Positions 45,955 through 59,659 of a stretch of DNA of 64,000 nt are shown in pieces. The DNA comes from Membranipora membranacea (lineage: Eukaryota; Bryozoa; Gymnolaemata; Cheilostomatida; Membraniporidae). Every line of letters begins with the position of its first letter. The stretch's first letter is position 1. A model generated the notes under the pieces. That model had not been told where the DNA came from, did not search any database, and was given only the letters and a program-made list of their open reading frames with translations. The stretch covers positions 22,878,001-22,942,000 of the forward strand of contig OU612073.1 of assembly GCA_914767715.1 (NCBI GenBank), written 5' to 3'. A program made the translations under genes and the position numbers.

Positions 45955-46777
45955 AGTATAACATGATGTCTCTACCATACATATTACATGGTGCTCTGAA
46001 TGGAGGCGTGACAAGAAAGAAAAAAGTATGGGGGATTTTGGAATTGCCAAAAAGAGAAGTTGAATAAAGGTCAGCAGGCTGCACAAAACATACACTGACT
46101 CTCGTGATCTGACTGGGCATGCCCAGAGCTGAGCATGCGCAGAATGGCACAAAAGTCAAAGTTTCATTGCAACAAAAATGTAGCCACTATTAAATATTGG
46201 ACTATTTTACCAGTCTGCGCATGTGTGAACGGTTGAGGCATACGTTAGACTATGTCACAAGGCTATCCTGCAAGCAGAATGCTATTTTACATGAGACGAT
46301 AACTCACTACAAACTGTTCTATGTCAAGGTCAATGTATGTACAACTCAATTTCCGGTTCTATTATTTTTCCTAAATAATTTGATTCATCATTTAGCAAAC
46401 ACTCCACATCAATTCACATATTATTTAGAACCCGATCAAACTTTCTATCAAATAGACACATTTATTCTGATCTCACCAGCTTGTCTACTAGAGCATAGAT
46501 ACTCATAATCAGGTACATAAATGTGGACATTCTATCTGTGTCAGTTTTTATCAAACAGTTAGGCTACTACAGGTAACAGAAGTTGAATAGTTAGTAGACT
46601 AGATAGGTATAGATAGTATATAATATATTATAATATATGTATTGAGTTCAGTGATATATGGTCAGTGTAAGTATCAGTGAAGGTATGGATTGATATATTG
46701 TAAAGTACAACCATAGCATAGCTATGATGGACATAATAATGAAAAAGGCCTAGCTAGGCTAGCCTCATATTGAATGG
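45955..46777. other. no gene seen upstream of RER1
   Basis: The 46207-46255 stretch (CAGTCTGCGCATGTG and GTTGAGGCATACGTT) closely resembles 34787-34835 in the LINE remnant, so part is probably a LINE fragment. A donor-like GTAAGTAT near 46665 could belong to a non-coding RER1 first exon, but this is unproven. Confidence 0.35.
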
Positions 46778-47085
46778 AGGCCCCATTACAAAATAAAGTA
46801 CAGTTGTAAAATACCCTTTACCAGTGGTTCCTACATATTGTAGCAGTGGGTGGATTGTGTATACCCACAAATGAGTGTAGCTCCCCAGCCATCAATCACA
46901 GCATCCCAGCATGCGTTCAGACAGGCAAACTTTGCCTGCCATTGTACTCCTTTGTTTACCAAACAAAAGGCCTTTTGTTATAAAACTCTCATAGGTGGCT
47001 TGGGACATGCCTCCCAGACATCGGCCCCCAGGGCCTATTCAACAGGGTCTTTTAGAACTGTACTTTATTTTTTAATGCCCTTTTT
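46778..47085. mobile_element. foldback MITE, about 308 bp
   Basis: The left part (AAAATAAAGTACAGTTGTAA) is mirrored at 47039-47075 with the same order of words, and the outer ends read GGCCCCATTA and TAATGCCC. No coding capacity; no clear target duplication. Confidence 0.55.
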
Positions 47086-47762
47086 CTGATTCTCAAACTT
47101 GAACCTTTGATTGAGATAGGCTAGCCTAGGTTTATCTATTACTAGACCTCCAGGTTCAGGCACATCTGCTCTCTCTTACATGGCTTGCTTAGTTAGATTA
47201 GGACTGTCTAGGTGTTACTGCTAGTTATCAACGGTGATTTCTATTTACTATGATTAGTGAACCAATCAATGTTGATATAAAAGTACAATGCATTTGTCAG
47301 GACTTATCTCTGATCCTTTTGATCATGATGTGTGTGTATTGGTTTGTCATATTGCCAATCAATGTCATATACTACCAATGACAGAGAGAGTGATCAGAAG
47401 ATATCACTGACTCATAAGCTAACAGAAAATACGATGAAATCAAAATGATATACTGATACTCGATTGAATATTTAAGCTCAAGTATGAGGCATCAGGCGCA
47501 TAGTATAGAATATCCTCATCCCATGTTAATTAGACAACTTCATGTTTTATTGTATCAGGCTAGGCTTACAATATGATCATTTTCACTCAACAAAGGCCTT
47601 AGTCATCACCATAACCATATAAGTATTTATATGTTTATGGTCGTCACAATGTAGTTTATTTCACTAGATTACAGATTACCAGACAATTGTTTGAGGCCTG
47701 CTGGATCTCAATTACTGTTACTCACTCATATAATTGATAAATCTGTTTTACTCCCTGCAGGT

Positions 47763-50700
47763 ATGATGCTGGATGATGCAGAAGGGGAACCGGTTAGCCA
47801 AACATCGGCTTTCTCTAAACGACTCACTCACATAGGAAATGTAAGTTATGATTATCATTATTAATTAACTCTAAGGTCACATTGTAGCTGTACATAAGGT
47901 CTTGAGTCATGCTGCTATAGACTCTACATCCTGAACATATGAGAAAATATATCTCCTTTAGGAAGTGATCACACAATGAAACTGGAAGTCTTCCGATCAT
48001 ATATTAATTGTTATTGATTGGCTTTTATTGTTTATTTTATTAAGGGACACTGTACGGCTATTAACCAAAAAATTTATTTGTGTTATTTTAGGATGTTTAT
48101 TGTTCATGTTTGCCATGAGATTCTTCACCAAACATGTCCATAGAATCTATGTTCTAGAAATGGATCTGAATTTCATCGATCTTATGTAATGAATTTTTTT
48201 AACTTATGTTGAAAGTTTTAACAAAGTCCTAGAAAAAGAGCCTACAACTACAGCTCACTCAGTGACCACGGGTATCAGTTCCTACGTGGAAAAACTGTTA
48301 TTAATTTCTAATGCCTTTTTTTAGATTTATCAGACATATTTAGACAGATTTGTTCCACACGCCGCTGCACGATGGGGTCTTCTAGGTTTTCTCATTGTCT
48401 TATATGTTATTCGCATCATCATACTGCCAGTAAGTCACCCTTTACAACTCAACCAAATGGTGTGTTTGAATAATGATAAGGAGCATATTGGACCGTCAAA
48501 TTTGCTTGCCGATATCCACTTGTGATTAAAATGACCAAAAATGAAACGGAATATTGAGCCGATTTTAATTGAATACCACCCTGTATAACTATGAAGTTTA
48601 TATTTCTGTAATAAAATATGTGCGGAGGCCTACCAGGATAAAATGTATATGTGTGAATACCAACCAAGTTCTGCAAGTATATAGTTCTTAGATTCAATTG
48701 TGTAGCAGATGTATTATGTCACTTTTCTTCAAAGCTCCACATTGCTCACATGCTTCACATCACTCATATCCCTCCGATACTATCATGCCAGATGTAATCA
48801 TTTATTCTGAAATTAATAATGATGATGAAAGAATCTCATGACTTTTGTTTCAGGGTTGGTATATCGTGACATATGCACTAGGAATATACCTACTCAGCTT
48901 ACTTCTGGCATTTCTAACACCCAAAGTGGACCCAGCTATGGCTACAGCAGATGCTGATGATGGTAGGTTGTCTTATAAACATAATTGTCAGCCTGTAGGA
49001 AAACTGTGAGTTTCTCACATTGCACTGCCTCTGTTTGAAAATTGTCATTTTTTTGGATTGGCATTATTTTCGTTACCAGCTACCCTCGCTACTGATGGTA
49101 TATTTGTTACTGCGCAATAATCTTTGAGTGGCAACTAAGGGAATACTCTGTCCATAAACTAGACTGGTAGTGAACAGTAGTAGTTTTAAACATGGGCATT
49201 TAACAGGAAAATTTCATTGATTTACACTAAGTCCCTGTCAGTTTTATGACACATTGAGTTTTCTATGTACGGCATTTTTGACTTGTAGCTTGGAAGCCTC
49301 TCTTTGGTTCACTTTGAGAAAATTAAAGACATGCCATTCAACTCACCACTAGGCCTACTTCTTAATCAGATCGAGTTTAAGCTCGGTCAGTAGATTGTGG
49401 TTCTCAGATGTGCTTTATTAAATTAGGCATTGCAGTCACTGTCGCCGTAAGCTTATGTGAAACCATGGCAGAAATTACATGGAGTTTGTACCTCGGGTAT
49501 TAATGGCTCACATGTCACAAGTTTTACAGAGGGACTGTCATGCACCCCAATTTAAGTGTCAGTCTCAATTCAAATTCAGCTATTTCATCATACAAACTTA
49601 GATGTGGCATACCGTGGGACATAAATCACCAAGCATTTCTCACCTGACCCTTTTAAGAACATTTTCTGCAAATAATGTTCATAAATCAGGTAAATTGTAT
49701 TTGAAGAGGCTATGTTGTGGTTATAATATGCAAAGATACATCCTTACTCTGTGGTGTTATCAAAGTTGTTTAAATCTTGTTTCTTGCTGTTGCATGTCAA
49801 AGCTACTATGTTAACTCGCAACATAGCTGGCATGTCATCAGGGATGTACAGTTATGTAACTTTTTAGTCAGTTTTGTATTAGGCACTTCAACAGGCAACA
49901 GTTACAGACTTATTCACCTACTGATAGTTGAGGAATATAATCACATACAGCAATTCTATCACCATGTATCTTCCCCTTTGCAAAGATCCTTTCATCATCA
50001 AAGGTCTCAGCAATAGCAAAATGTTGAGTTGTAGGGTAATCTCATTGAATCCGGGAGTCTGACACTGTGGTTACAACAAATCTTATAAAAAAATGTCACG
50101 GACAGGAGAGAATGCTTTCACTCTGTCGAAGGATGTACAAATAACTCAACACTCTATTCTACCATTTATAAATTTTGAAACTTACTCTTATGTATTTACA
50201 GAAGATGGACCAAGTCTGCCGACCAGACAGTCTGAAGAGTTTAGACCATTTATCCGCAGACTCCCAGAGTTCAAGTTCTGGTGAGTTAAAAGTTAAAAAT
50301 GTCAATACTTGAATACCCGTGGTTGATCTTGTGGAAATCTAACATAACATAGAGAGTCAGTCTTTTTTGATACAGGCCAAATATTTGATGTGAATGTAAC
50401 CGTCTTGACCCAAAAGCATGTTTTAATCACTGAAGACAAGTTATGTTGCTTGATAAAGAAAATCAAACTGGAGCAATATAATGGCAGCAATCATAATTTG
50501 GAGTTGTCTCCTCTTTGTCAATGAATTTCTTGTGATAAGGTTGCCGTGATATTTCAGCTCGGTTGATTACCAGATATAACTAACTGTAATCAATTCTGAT
50601 GTCTCAATCAGGGATTTATGTGTATGTCTACTCTGTAGATCAGGGTTTTGACAATAAAGTTATTATATACTAATATAATATAATAACTCTATGGTTTTGA

Positions 50701-52433
50701 CACATTACCTGTTACTGATGCCTCATGTCAACACCTAGTTTCAAACAAGAGAGCCTTGCTTGTTGAGTATTATGAAATATTGACCGACCTCATCTTATTG
50801 TAAATGATATCTATCTATTACCATGCAACCATATCACATTGAAACCCCTGGATATCAACCGAACTGACTGTATTTTCATGGATTTAGCTGATATTTGGTT
50901 TCTATTTTCAGTAATATTAAACACATTATTTTCTTTAAAATTGTAGGTTGTCAGCAACAAAAGCCATGTTATACGCGCTGCTCGCCACCTGCTTCACATT
51001 TACCGATATACCTGTATTCTGGCCTATCCTCGTTATGTATTTCTGTGTACTTGTCTTTGTCACCATGAAGAAGCAGATCAAGGTGAGTAGCTGTCTCAGT
51101 CTCAGTCTCAGTGTTCAGTAATGCTGATTCCTGTCTCATACTCTAACATGCAATAAAGTGCTATTTTATAAAATATCAGAGTACATCAAAGTTATCCCTC
51201 CTTGGTTGATGGAAATGCAACTCATGCAATCGAGGTATTCATCAGGTCTTGGTTCACTAGTTTGTGCTGCACTGTACTGAAAAACCTGTGGCCTCAGGTG
51301 TTTAATCTCCCTAATTTATTTCTTTATTATGTGTTATTGTGTAGGTAGTAAAAGTGCTCAAACATTACCGGGTTGATGGTAGTAGCATTTCATTATCAAC
51401 CACCTTCCAATCAATTTCGGTGTGTCTGTGGTTGATAATGAAATACCAGTACCAGAATTCTGAGTAAAATTTTAGCACTTTACCTGGAATCTAGAAGATA
51501 TTATTGAAAGTGTCAGAATTGGAATTTAGTCACCTCATTTTTCACTTATATTTTGTAGCACATGATCAAGTACAGATACGTTCCTTTCACTCGCGGTAAA
51601 ACAGTGTACCAAGGTAAAGCTGATTCCAATTAGTTGATAACCAGAAAAGTACTGTATATTTACTACAGTCATAAGACCACTCCAAACTGATGCTGCGATC
51701 TATATGACAGGGTCTAAGCAAAATGTATTGAGTTTTAATAAACAAATTCTAAAAAAAAGTGCCGCAAAAACACAAAATTTTAAAATTATGTCTTCATGGT
51801 CTTGGAGGTGAATGTCAAAAGCTAAATAGTATGTTCTGTTGATTGTGCCAATTACTGTGTCTGTAGGCCATTATGATCGAGGTAATGTTTTGGAGTGGCC
51901 AAAAGTGACAACGTTCAATTATGGATCAAAAATGGAAATCTGTTCAATATTGAATATCTGAGCATGGTGCTGTCTTTTGTTTAAAACTAACAAAGTAAGA
52001 TTCCATACTAACAGGTAGACCCCTATTGTATCTCAACACTTAAAACAACAAGTATTTTATAACTTTGGTTTGTTTTCAATGCTAGAGTTGCGACAACTTG
52101 AAACCTAGTTTTAAATTACCACTCTCACGATCAGCTACGGGTCGGATGTTATTGTGTTTGTTTACAATCTGATACAGGCGATTTATATGTAGCTTTTTGT
52201 TAAACAAAAATAATACTGCTTTCCGGCTCAGTGAACACAAAAGTTTTTTTCTACCACTATCCACTTATTTCATAATACAACTTATGCCTTCCGCAAAGGA
52301 TCTCTTATGTCATCTGGTACCCTGACCAGCGAGTATAGAACTTAGTTCTGGTCCATTTGTGTGACACACTGTCTCTTTTTTGCATTTGGTAGCCACTCCT
52401 GTGGAAAAGGTGCCTCCACCTACAGATACGTAA
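47763..52433 (+). CDS. RER1: RER1, Golgi-to-ER retrieval receptor, 7 coding exons
   Basis: Rer1 is a four-pass membrane protein of the early Golgi that returns escaped membrane proteins to the ER in COPI vesicles. Coding exons: 47763-47840, 48325-48429, 48854-48962, 50202-50280, 50947-51082, 51559-51613, 52393-52433, all GT-AG and in phase, giving 200 residues; animal Rer1 is about 196. Seen: the first membrane pair around [20 protein letters not shown] and [15 protein letters not shown], then the family signature LTPKVDPA. The very conserved [20 protein letters not shown] with PEFKFW follows. The second membrane pair is around [20 protein letters not shown], and then [19 protein letters not shown]. 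The ATG lies two bases after an acceptor (CTCCCTGCAG), so a non-coding 5' exon must exist upstream. No breaks. Confidence 0.97.
51387..51444. repeat. perfect 17-bp hairpin in an RER1 intron
   Basis: ATTTCATTATCAACCAC at 51387-51403 is mirrored exactly at 51428-51444 with a 24-base loop. Confidence 0.85.
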
Positions 52434-52572
52434 AACCACATAACCGGGAACGGTCTCTGAGTTAGTCTGAGAATGGTCTATGAGTTAGTCTAGCTATAGA
52501 TTTGTGTGCAGTGACCGCTACCAGCTCTCTAAATATTCTAATCTTTATTATGATCAGTGTGAGTAAATGTCA

Positions 52573-52578
52573 AATAAA
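52573..52578 (+). terminator. RER1 poly(A) signal
   Basis: AATAAA 140 bases after the RER1 stop codon, the first in the 3' region. Confidence 0.75.
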
Positions 52579-52622
52579 ACTGAAATGAACAAATTCTAAT
52601 AGTATTGTTTTGTGGAGATTTT

Positions 52623-52811
52623 ATGAGTAAGAGCGAGATTAAGGTAGATAACGACAGATCTATCGCTCAGATAGTTCTGCCATTTTTGTGGTGCCTCGCT
52701 CTTCTCGCGCTGATTTTTTGTGTAAACATGTTTTTTCTCACACCTCAAGTTTCCGGAGCTCCCGACATGCTCCACATTTTTAAGTTAATAATTCCTGTGT
52801 TCACCGTCTAA
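52623..52811 (+). CDS. candidate small membrane protein ORF
   Basis: A 62-codon frame starting only 45 bases after the RER1 poly(A) signal. A hydrophilic head (MSKSEIKVDNDRS) is followed by a strongly hydrophobic stretch (IVLPFLWCLALLALIFCVNM) long enough to cross a membrane, then a second shorter hydrophobic tail. I do not recognise it. The spacing could mean a tightly packed downstream gene or part of an extended RER1 3' UTR. It may well be chance in AT-rich DNA. Confidence 0.25.
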   Translation: MSKSEIKVDNDRSIAQIVLPFLWCLALLALIFCVNMFFLTPQVSGAPDMLHIFKLIIPVFTV

Positions 52812-55800
52812 AACTTAATCTTTTAGAACTGAAGGTCTTAGTTTCTTTTATATTCACCCAGCTGGTTACTACACGTACACACCTCCCACGATATCCCTCT
52901 TTTTTTCCTCTATGATTCATTCATAGAATGTCCTGTTTTTTATTTTCACTCTATTCTCAGACAATCTGAGCTCTCACCACTTAACCTACCCATCCTGTGA
53001 CCGCATGTCTGTGCTCCTACCCTAATCCCAGATCATACTTACACAGTATAGAATCTACTCTGATGGTTTCTCGTAATCGAGAGGACAGAAGGCACAATAT
53101 CTTCTCAATCTTGGGTCAAGGACATACTCAATCTTCTCATTATTTCCTTAGTCGGCAGTGATTTGTTTTCTGTGGTCAACGGTTATTTCAGACAAAGCAT
53201 ACACTAACAGATTGGTGTACACAGCTTTCACACTTTCTTCACTCGTAAAATTTGGAATATGCTGTAATGCTCTCAGGGGGTTTAATTATAAACCAGATTA
53301 ACATTTTTTCTCAGTATAATGATGAGTTAATTTACTAAGGTAATATTTACTTTATCCCCTCCAATGTGTGAAGTTTGACAGAAGTCTCTTGATTTTCCCA
53401 CCACCCTGGTACCATATATCACCTTATTATGACATGTGTGTCTTGGCGTTTGAGTATTAGTTGCACCTTTGGAGGTTGATCTACAGACCTACTGAGTTTT
53501 CAGTAAATAAATTAATTCTGTTTGCTAGGAGTCAATTACCTCTAATTAACACCCTGATACAGATCATTACAGCTGGATTAATCACTCCCATATCTATTCC
53601 ATAGAAGTCCCGCTGAAAGGTTTGTGATCTTTCCACCTTCCAAGCAACAATTGTGAATGTTTTGTCACAAAACGGTTAGAGAACGGAGCTTTTAGCTCAT
53701 CCTCCAGGGCAATGTCAGATGAAGGACATATGCCATGTGTCGTTACGGAGATATATACATTGCCATGTGACTTGACAATGTTATTATCTCCATAATAGTA
53801 CTTTTCGTGATGATGTCATAGTTTTAAGGACGCGTGTTGTAATAAAACACTGATGGAGTGAAAGGTATGTAGGAAGAAGATGAAGACACTCAGACAAACA
53901 AGTTATAAGATTACCCCAACCTTTGATGTTTGCATTTGTGTTGAAACAGTTGAGTAACTACTTCTGCTCACATTCCTCACATTCTATCAGTGGACTTCGC
54001 TGGCCTGTCCTCAAGAATGGCTATTTAATTTTAATAGGTTTACATGGAGTGTTAGTAATTATGCAATTCGATAATGTTTATAAGGAGAAATGTCAATAGA
54101 GGAAGTTTACGTCTTTTGCATATTTTCACACTACATGTGATTATGTGCTAATCGTTGCACCTTTTTGCAATTTTAAACATTTGCCTGACTGAATGATGCT
54201 GGTATCAAAGGATACAAACTATCGAGGAGTCTGTAATTTTGAGCTGAGGTCATATATGCATTGCATTAATTCTAATAACAATCCAGTACCAGGAATACAA
54301 TACTATAAGCATCAGGGTACGATGCCCCTACCACTAGTCACTAGGGTCGATTAGGTCTCTAGTGGTCTTATACAACTTAAAATCTTCCATACACCATAAT
54401 GTCCTTAATTTTATTGAAATAGCCGGTCTTAAATCAACCTAAACACCAAAACCATTGAGTTTGTCTGATAAAACACCAAACAATACAGATATCAGTAACA
54501 GAGCCGCTGGTTGCTATATAGGGATGCTCTGCTTGATTGGTGGTATCTAGTACGTCAACCATCTGCCGGCGCTTGTCAATCTACGACCTTGGTCTATTGA
54601 AATAGTGCTAGCCTGAAAAAGATGGGTTCATCACTTTATTGCGGTTATTAGTACGTTGTTAGCGTCCTTTTATCACCCTAACGGTATGCGCTGCATCCTA
54701 CAATTAGTAAACTGGATACAGGATTCAACTTTGCACCGTAAGACGCCCCCAACCCATTAATTAGATTCAAGAATGGAAGGTTTTTTTTTCTGAACATGGA
54801 CGTCAGCACTTGTGTAAATTGCATGATCAGTTTTTATGATTCCGGATCAGAGCCTACACTTTTGCGGTGGTTTAAAATTATCAATTACTTCAAGCATTTA
54901 TGTATTTTAGGTTGTTTCAACATTCTTTTTATATCGTGGCTTTGTTTTCAGTTTTCAAAGTCGCTTTTCTGGTGGTCGATTTAAAAATTCTGGTTACTTT
55001 AATTACACCGACTGCCAACGATGGACTCCTCTCCTTGCTCTTCATTGCTGCCCGCCAGCTGCTAACCTCCAGTATGAGGAAAGTCTTTAGACCCCTATTC
55101 TGAAGACAGTTCCATTTTTAGGACATCCAAGTCTCATTCGGTTAAAAAATGACTCGACATTCCTTATCTTTGATACTGACATAGATAGATTACTGAATGT
55201 TGTTTTTGTCTGCTTTAATTGATGATCCTGAAACAAAGCCATATTTTTAACAATTAATATTTTAAACTTGACAATCTTATTGAAAAATTGAAAGCTTTCA
55301 ATCTTAATTACTCTTCGCTTTCATGATTTCTGATGTGTAATTAGTGGTTACAACTAATGGATTACATAAGTACTGTTTAATGGCTCTAATGAAATATCAT
55401 TCATTAAAATTTTATTATTAATAACTTTTGAATCATTGAGAAATCGGAAGGACTCAGTTTAAGTTAATCCCTCAGACAGGCTAGACAGTAAAAAGATTAC
55501 ACACATTTATCAGGCTGACATGCCATACTCTGACAACACCTGATATGTTTCACTTTCCCTCTATCTCCAGCTATTACATGCTGTTATCCTGTTATTCCCT
55601 ACTCTTTGATTGTGTTTTTTTTCAAGACAAATGTAAACCGAATAAGGATACAAAGTGAGATATCTGAACACTCAATTTACATACCATAACTGATTGACCA
55701 ACTTGTTTCTTGCTTACATTAATTTGACTTTGACCCTGTGCAATTACATACCCTGAAATATCTGGATGCCATGCCACACACAACACTTTCATCGAGTTTC

Positions 55801-57617
55801 TCACCAATTAACAACGGTATCACCTTTTAAAATGATCATGTTTTTATTACACAAGACTGCTTACTCGGCATTGCAAAAGAGATGATAACCTATATACAAT
55901 TACTGCTCCAAATTAAAAATATATAATGGATTAAATAATTAATTAAATATCCTATACCGTATCTTAAAACAAAATTGATAAACTATGAAATAAACTGTTA
56001 AACAGGGAAACTCGTCTTTATTCCGACAACATTTCAAAAGATCGCATTGGTGCACTTGCTGATCATATTTCTCTAAGGAGTTGGAGTCATTCAAAGATGT
56101 GCTGAAAATATAATATTGACACCTCGATCCAGATATTAATAATATTATTATTTGACCTAACTCTCAATTATTTTCTTCAAAGCGCCTAGGATTACACCAA
56201 CTTTACATGTCCACCCAGTCTGGAAATATCAATTTTAAACCCACCACCATTCACAGTGCAGTAGTACTGGTACGTCATTACAAATGGCAGGCTCTATGGA
56301 GTTACGATCCAAATACCAAATACAGATTAATGTTTTCCCCAAGCCGATATGTTCCACCATTGGTATTAATTGTTTCCGTACTGTCATAATGTTAGAATCA
56401 GATAAGTACAAATTAAACACTAGCTTTACAACCGTTATTCAATCATTATCCTTGTCCGTTGTGGTGTTGATGGCATGAGAAAGTCCATTTTTCTCAACTT
56501 CTGGTTTAAAATAATCTGGGTAATGCGATGTAAAAATGTGATAATCCAGTTAGTAGACAGTAATTAGGATATAAATCCGATCAATGCCCACATATTTGGC
56601 TGGTTGGTGATTTTTACACTTCGTCTCAACCCACACTAAGTAGGGAAAAGTGTTAACAAGCACCGCATGAAGTGCCCTGAGACCCTAATGTCATCATGAG
56701 CTGTCAAAATAGATTTGGTCGTATCTACCTGGTGCAAACTCTGCGGTTTGGCGTGAATTCAGGTTTTAACCCGCTTAATAATTTTGTGTACTCTGCGCCC
56801 TCAAGTTTTATCTTTAAAACCTTCCCCAAAAAGTTCTGACTTTCCATGAAATAAGTTTTGCCGTTTTTATTGGTTGATCTAGAAAAATTAACCTGACAAT
56901 TATTGATAATTCAAAGAAATTTTTCAATATCAATCTCTGGTTCGAGTCTTGCGATCCCAAATAAAACAAGCGGATCCTGCCAGCTATAAACGTGATTGGT
57001 CCGATGCAATCAAAGCTAATCAAAAGATCAATAAATAATCATAGATGAAATATACCTTAATCACATTGCCCCACATCTCTCCATATCCCTTATCCTACTG
57101 CTGCACAGATTATCTGTTTCACTACGTGGTGATTTGTGATGTTTTTACACATTTTCCTTTGTGATTTCGTTGTTAATCGCTTATAGATGAGGTTTTTCCT
57201 TTGCTGACTCATTGTGTAGATAACCGTGAGGTCACGCGCTCGCCTGTTTTTTGTTACAAGTACCGGTTTGTACATACTAAATCCTCAAAATACGGTGTCT
57301 TAGTCCCTTAAACCATAGAAATCTGATGGGAGTCGCACTAGGTGGAATGAAGATTTTTTTGTACTGCCGTGCTATATTTTATGTTGAAACAATATCAGGT
57401 GTTCGAGCTTTGTTGTTGGTATTTATTGAACTTTTCTCTTTTTGCACATCTCTGTTGCTATTTGTCTCATTTCCACCAATATTGTGTATCTAGTTAGCTA
57501 TTTATTAGCTGTTGCCTCGAGATAAAGAAGTTATGAACATCAGTCCAATGATGACAATAATGGGAGTTCCAGGTAACTGATTGCATCGCCAGTTTTTTAT
57601 GATCTCCATTTTTTTAT

Positions 57618-57695
57618 GAGCCGATCAGAGGGAAGCTCTGAGTCAGTCCCTACCTTGAGCTGATCAGAGGGAAGCTCTTAGTCAGTCCCTACCTT
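57618..57695 (+). repeat. 39-bp tandem duplication
   Basis: Two copies of GAGC(C/T)GATCAGAGGGAAGC… differing at two positions, running directly into a CCTT microsatellite. Confidence 0.9.
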
Positions 57696-57713
57696 CCTTC
57701 CTTCCTTCCTTCC
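57692..57713 (+). repeat. (CCTT)n microsatellite
   Basis: Five to six CCTT units. Confidence 0.9.
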
Positions 57714-58004
57714 TGCTGATCTTACTTCCCACTCACTTTTACCTTTTGTCCTTAACAACATCATTCACAGCTTTACTCATTTCTAATATCGCATAGAGCG
57801 TATGATTTTATTGTTATGTACAATCTTTGCGGAATTCCTGTGCATATATTCTTCCTCTAGGTTTAGTTCTTTTGTGCTGGGTTATCAATTATGAATTGTA
57901 TCTTGGTCATCCACAACAATTTGTATAAATCTTGTTAGAAAGTTTATCAAAGGTCTGCGAATGATCTTTCAGAGTTTGTTTATTCATTAGTGCTGCAATA
58001 TTGA

Positions 58005-58017
58005 CCCCCCCCCCCCC
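58005..58017. repeat. poly-C run
   Basis: Thirteen consecutive C residues. Confidence 0.9.
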
Positions 58018-59659
58018 AAATCAAATTACCTGCTCAACGGTGAGTCAACTATGATATTATATAGCTTCGATAGCTTCTCCACCTTGACACAATCCTAGAA
58101 GTACTGTGATGTTCCTGTTTCATTGATATTTATACCGTTTCACTGGTGTAATAACTGAAAGCAGAAGTTCCCATATACAAACATGAGTGAGCAAACTTTA
58201 ATTCTTACAACCAGCAGATTCATGTAACCCTATTGTATCTGATCTCCATGTTTTAGGAGTCTGTCATCAAAATAGATATCACCATGAGATCCATCAATCT
58301 TTATTAAACTTGTATAAATTAAATACTAGAAATATGGACTATGATCCATTAACGGCTTATAAGATATAGAGTCCAGCTACGTGCCAAGTGTTTTCGATCG
58401 GCATGTATCAAATGCCTTAATGCTATCTTCAGGAAATAAACAGTCTACTTTTTATGACAATCTTTTATTACCAGTATATTTTTAGAATCAATAATTTTTA
58501 GACATTTATAAGAGCACCCTACAGAGACATTTTATTTCTCAGAGATTGAGACGAATACAAAACATACATACAATGGTATTTTTTGATCCGCTGGTATTCC
58601 ATATCCACCACCAGGTATGAAAGATATACAACTATATCAGAAGCAACCAAGCAAAGTGTAAACACCTAAACTTATTGGATTTAATTGAACACTGTACACA
58701 ATGCACCAGTTTCAGAGATACTATTAAAAACTCAATCATCGAAATCTACAATCAGGATCAGTCTATTAATGGGTACAGGTAGGCACATCGTATCGTATAC
58801 TTTGTCCCATCTCCCAAGAATTAATTAATTGTTGGTACAAAATTTTTCTGCTGTTGCGACATCAGCTTTGAGTGCCATATTTGATTTATTTTTAAGGGGC
58901 AGAAGAGGTTTTAGGCGTTGTAGTCAGCTCTCAATTCAGAGAAAGTTATCTTTCTGACAGTCAAATGTGACGCAAAAAATTGTTGTGTGAAGAGACCGCT
59001 ATGTGAATTGAAATGAAGACTGTCAAGGTGTTTGACAGCTCAATGAGCTTTTGATCCATCAGGACAAACTTTTAATTTATCTTATCTATCATTGGATATT
59101 TAGATTTGGCAATCACAACTGTATAAACATAAATTATTATGGTTATGATAAACTCAGCAATCGATTCATTCATTCATTGATAAAATGCTTATCAGGTCAC
59201 ACGTTCTGTGATTGGTAATTCTACACATACTCCGTATAGATTGGTTTGATTGGCTGGAGTTAGAACACGGTCTTACTGCCTACAGCAGATTAAATTCAAG
59301 TTAATCTTCTTCTGTATAAAGCTATAGATCTCACAGTTACCATCTGGTGTGCCAAGCAGAAAGCAGAACTTTTTTTGGCTTCTCAAACTTGACAAAAATT
59401 TGCCTTACAAAATTGAAGGTTAGCCTTTACTCTGAATAGGGGAGGACACATTATACAGCTTTTAAGACAGCAAAGCTAACACACTTCCACAGCAAAGATT
59501 TCTCACTTCTAAGATATCTATCTTCAACACAAAGCATACATGATGCTGTTACGTAACATTTTGATATCAACATTGTGGATAGGTGTATTTTCGGACTCTC
59601 TCTCTAGTATATTAAGGAAACGCTCAGTTCAGTCATCGTCTCCTCTCGTTAGTGGACTT

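Larger units (their letters stand above)
52812..59659. other. long region without supported genes
   Basis: Only weak open frames (for example 54796-54984 and 54900-55103, hydrophobic and overlapping in different frames) and simple repeats. No LINE, LTR or transposase motif was recognised, which contrasts with the rest of the window. It could hold intron or regulatory DNA of the gene starting at 59660. Confidence 0.4.

Noticed and set aside
52623-52811. PEN-2 (gamma-secretase subunit)
   Set aside because: LPFLW resembles PEN-2 but the rest, the length and the second membrane segment do not fit.
54796-55103. two overlapping hydrophobic open frames
   Set aside because: Different frames, no homologue recognised, hydrophobicity expected from T-rich DNA.
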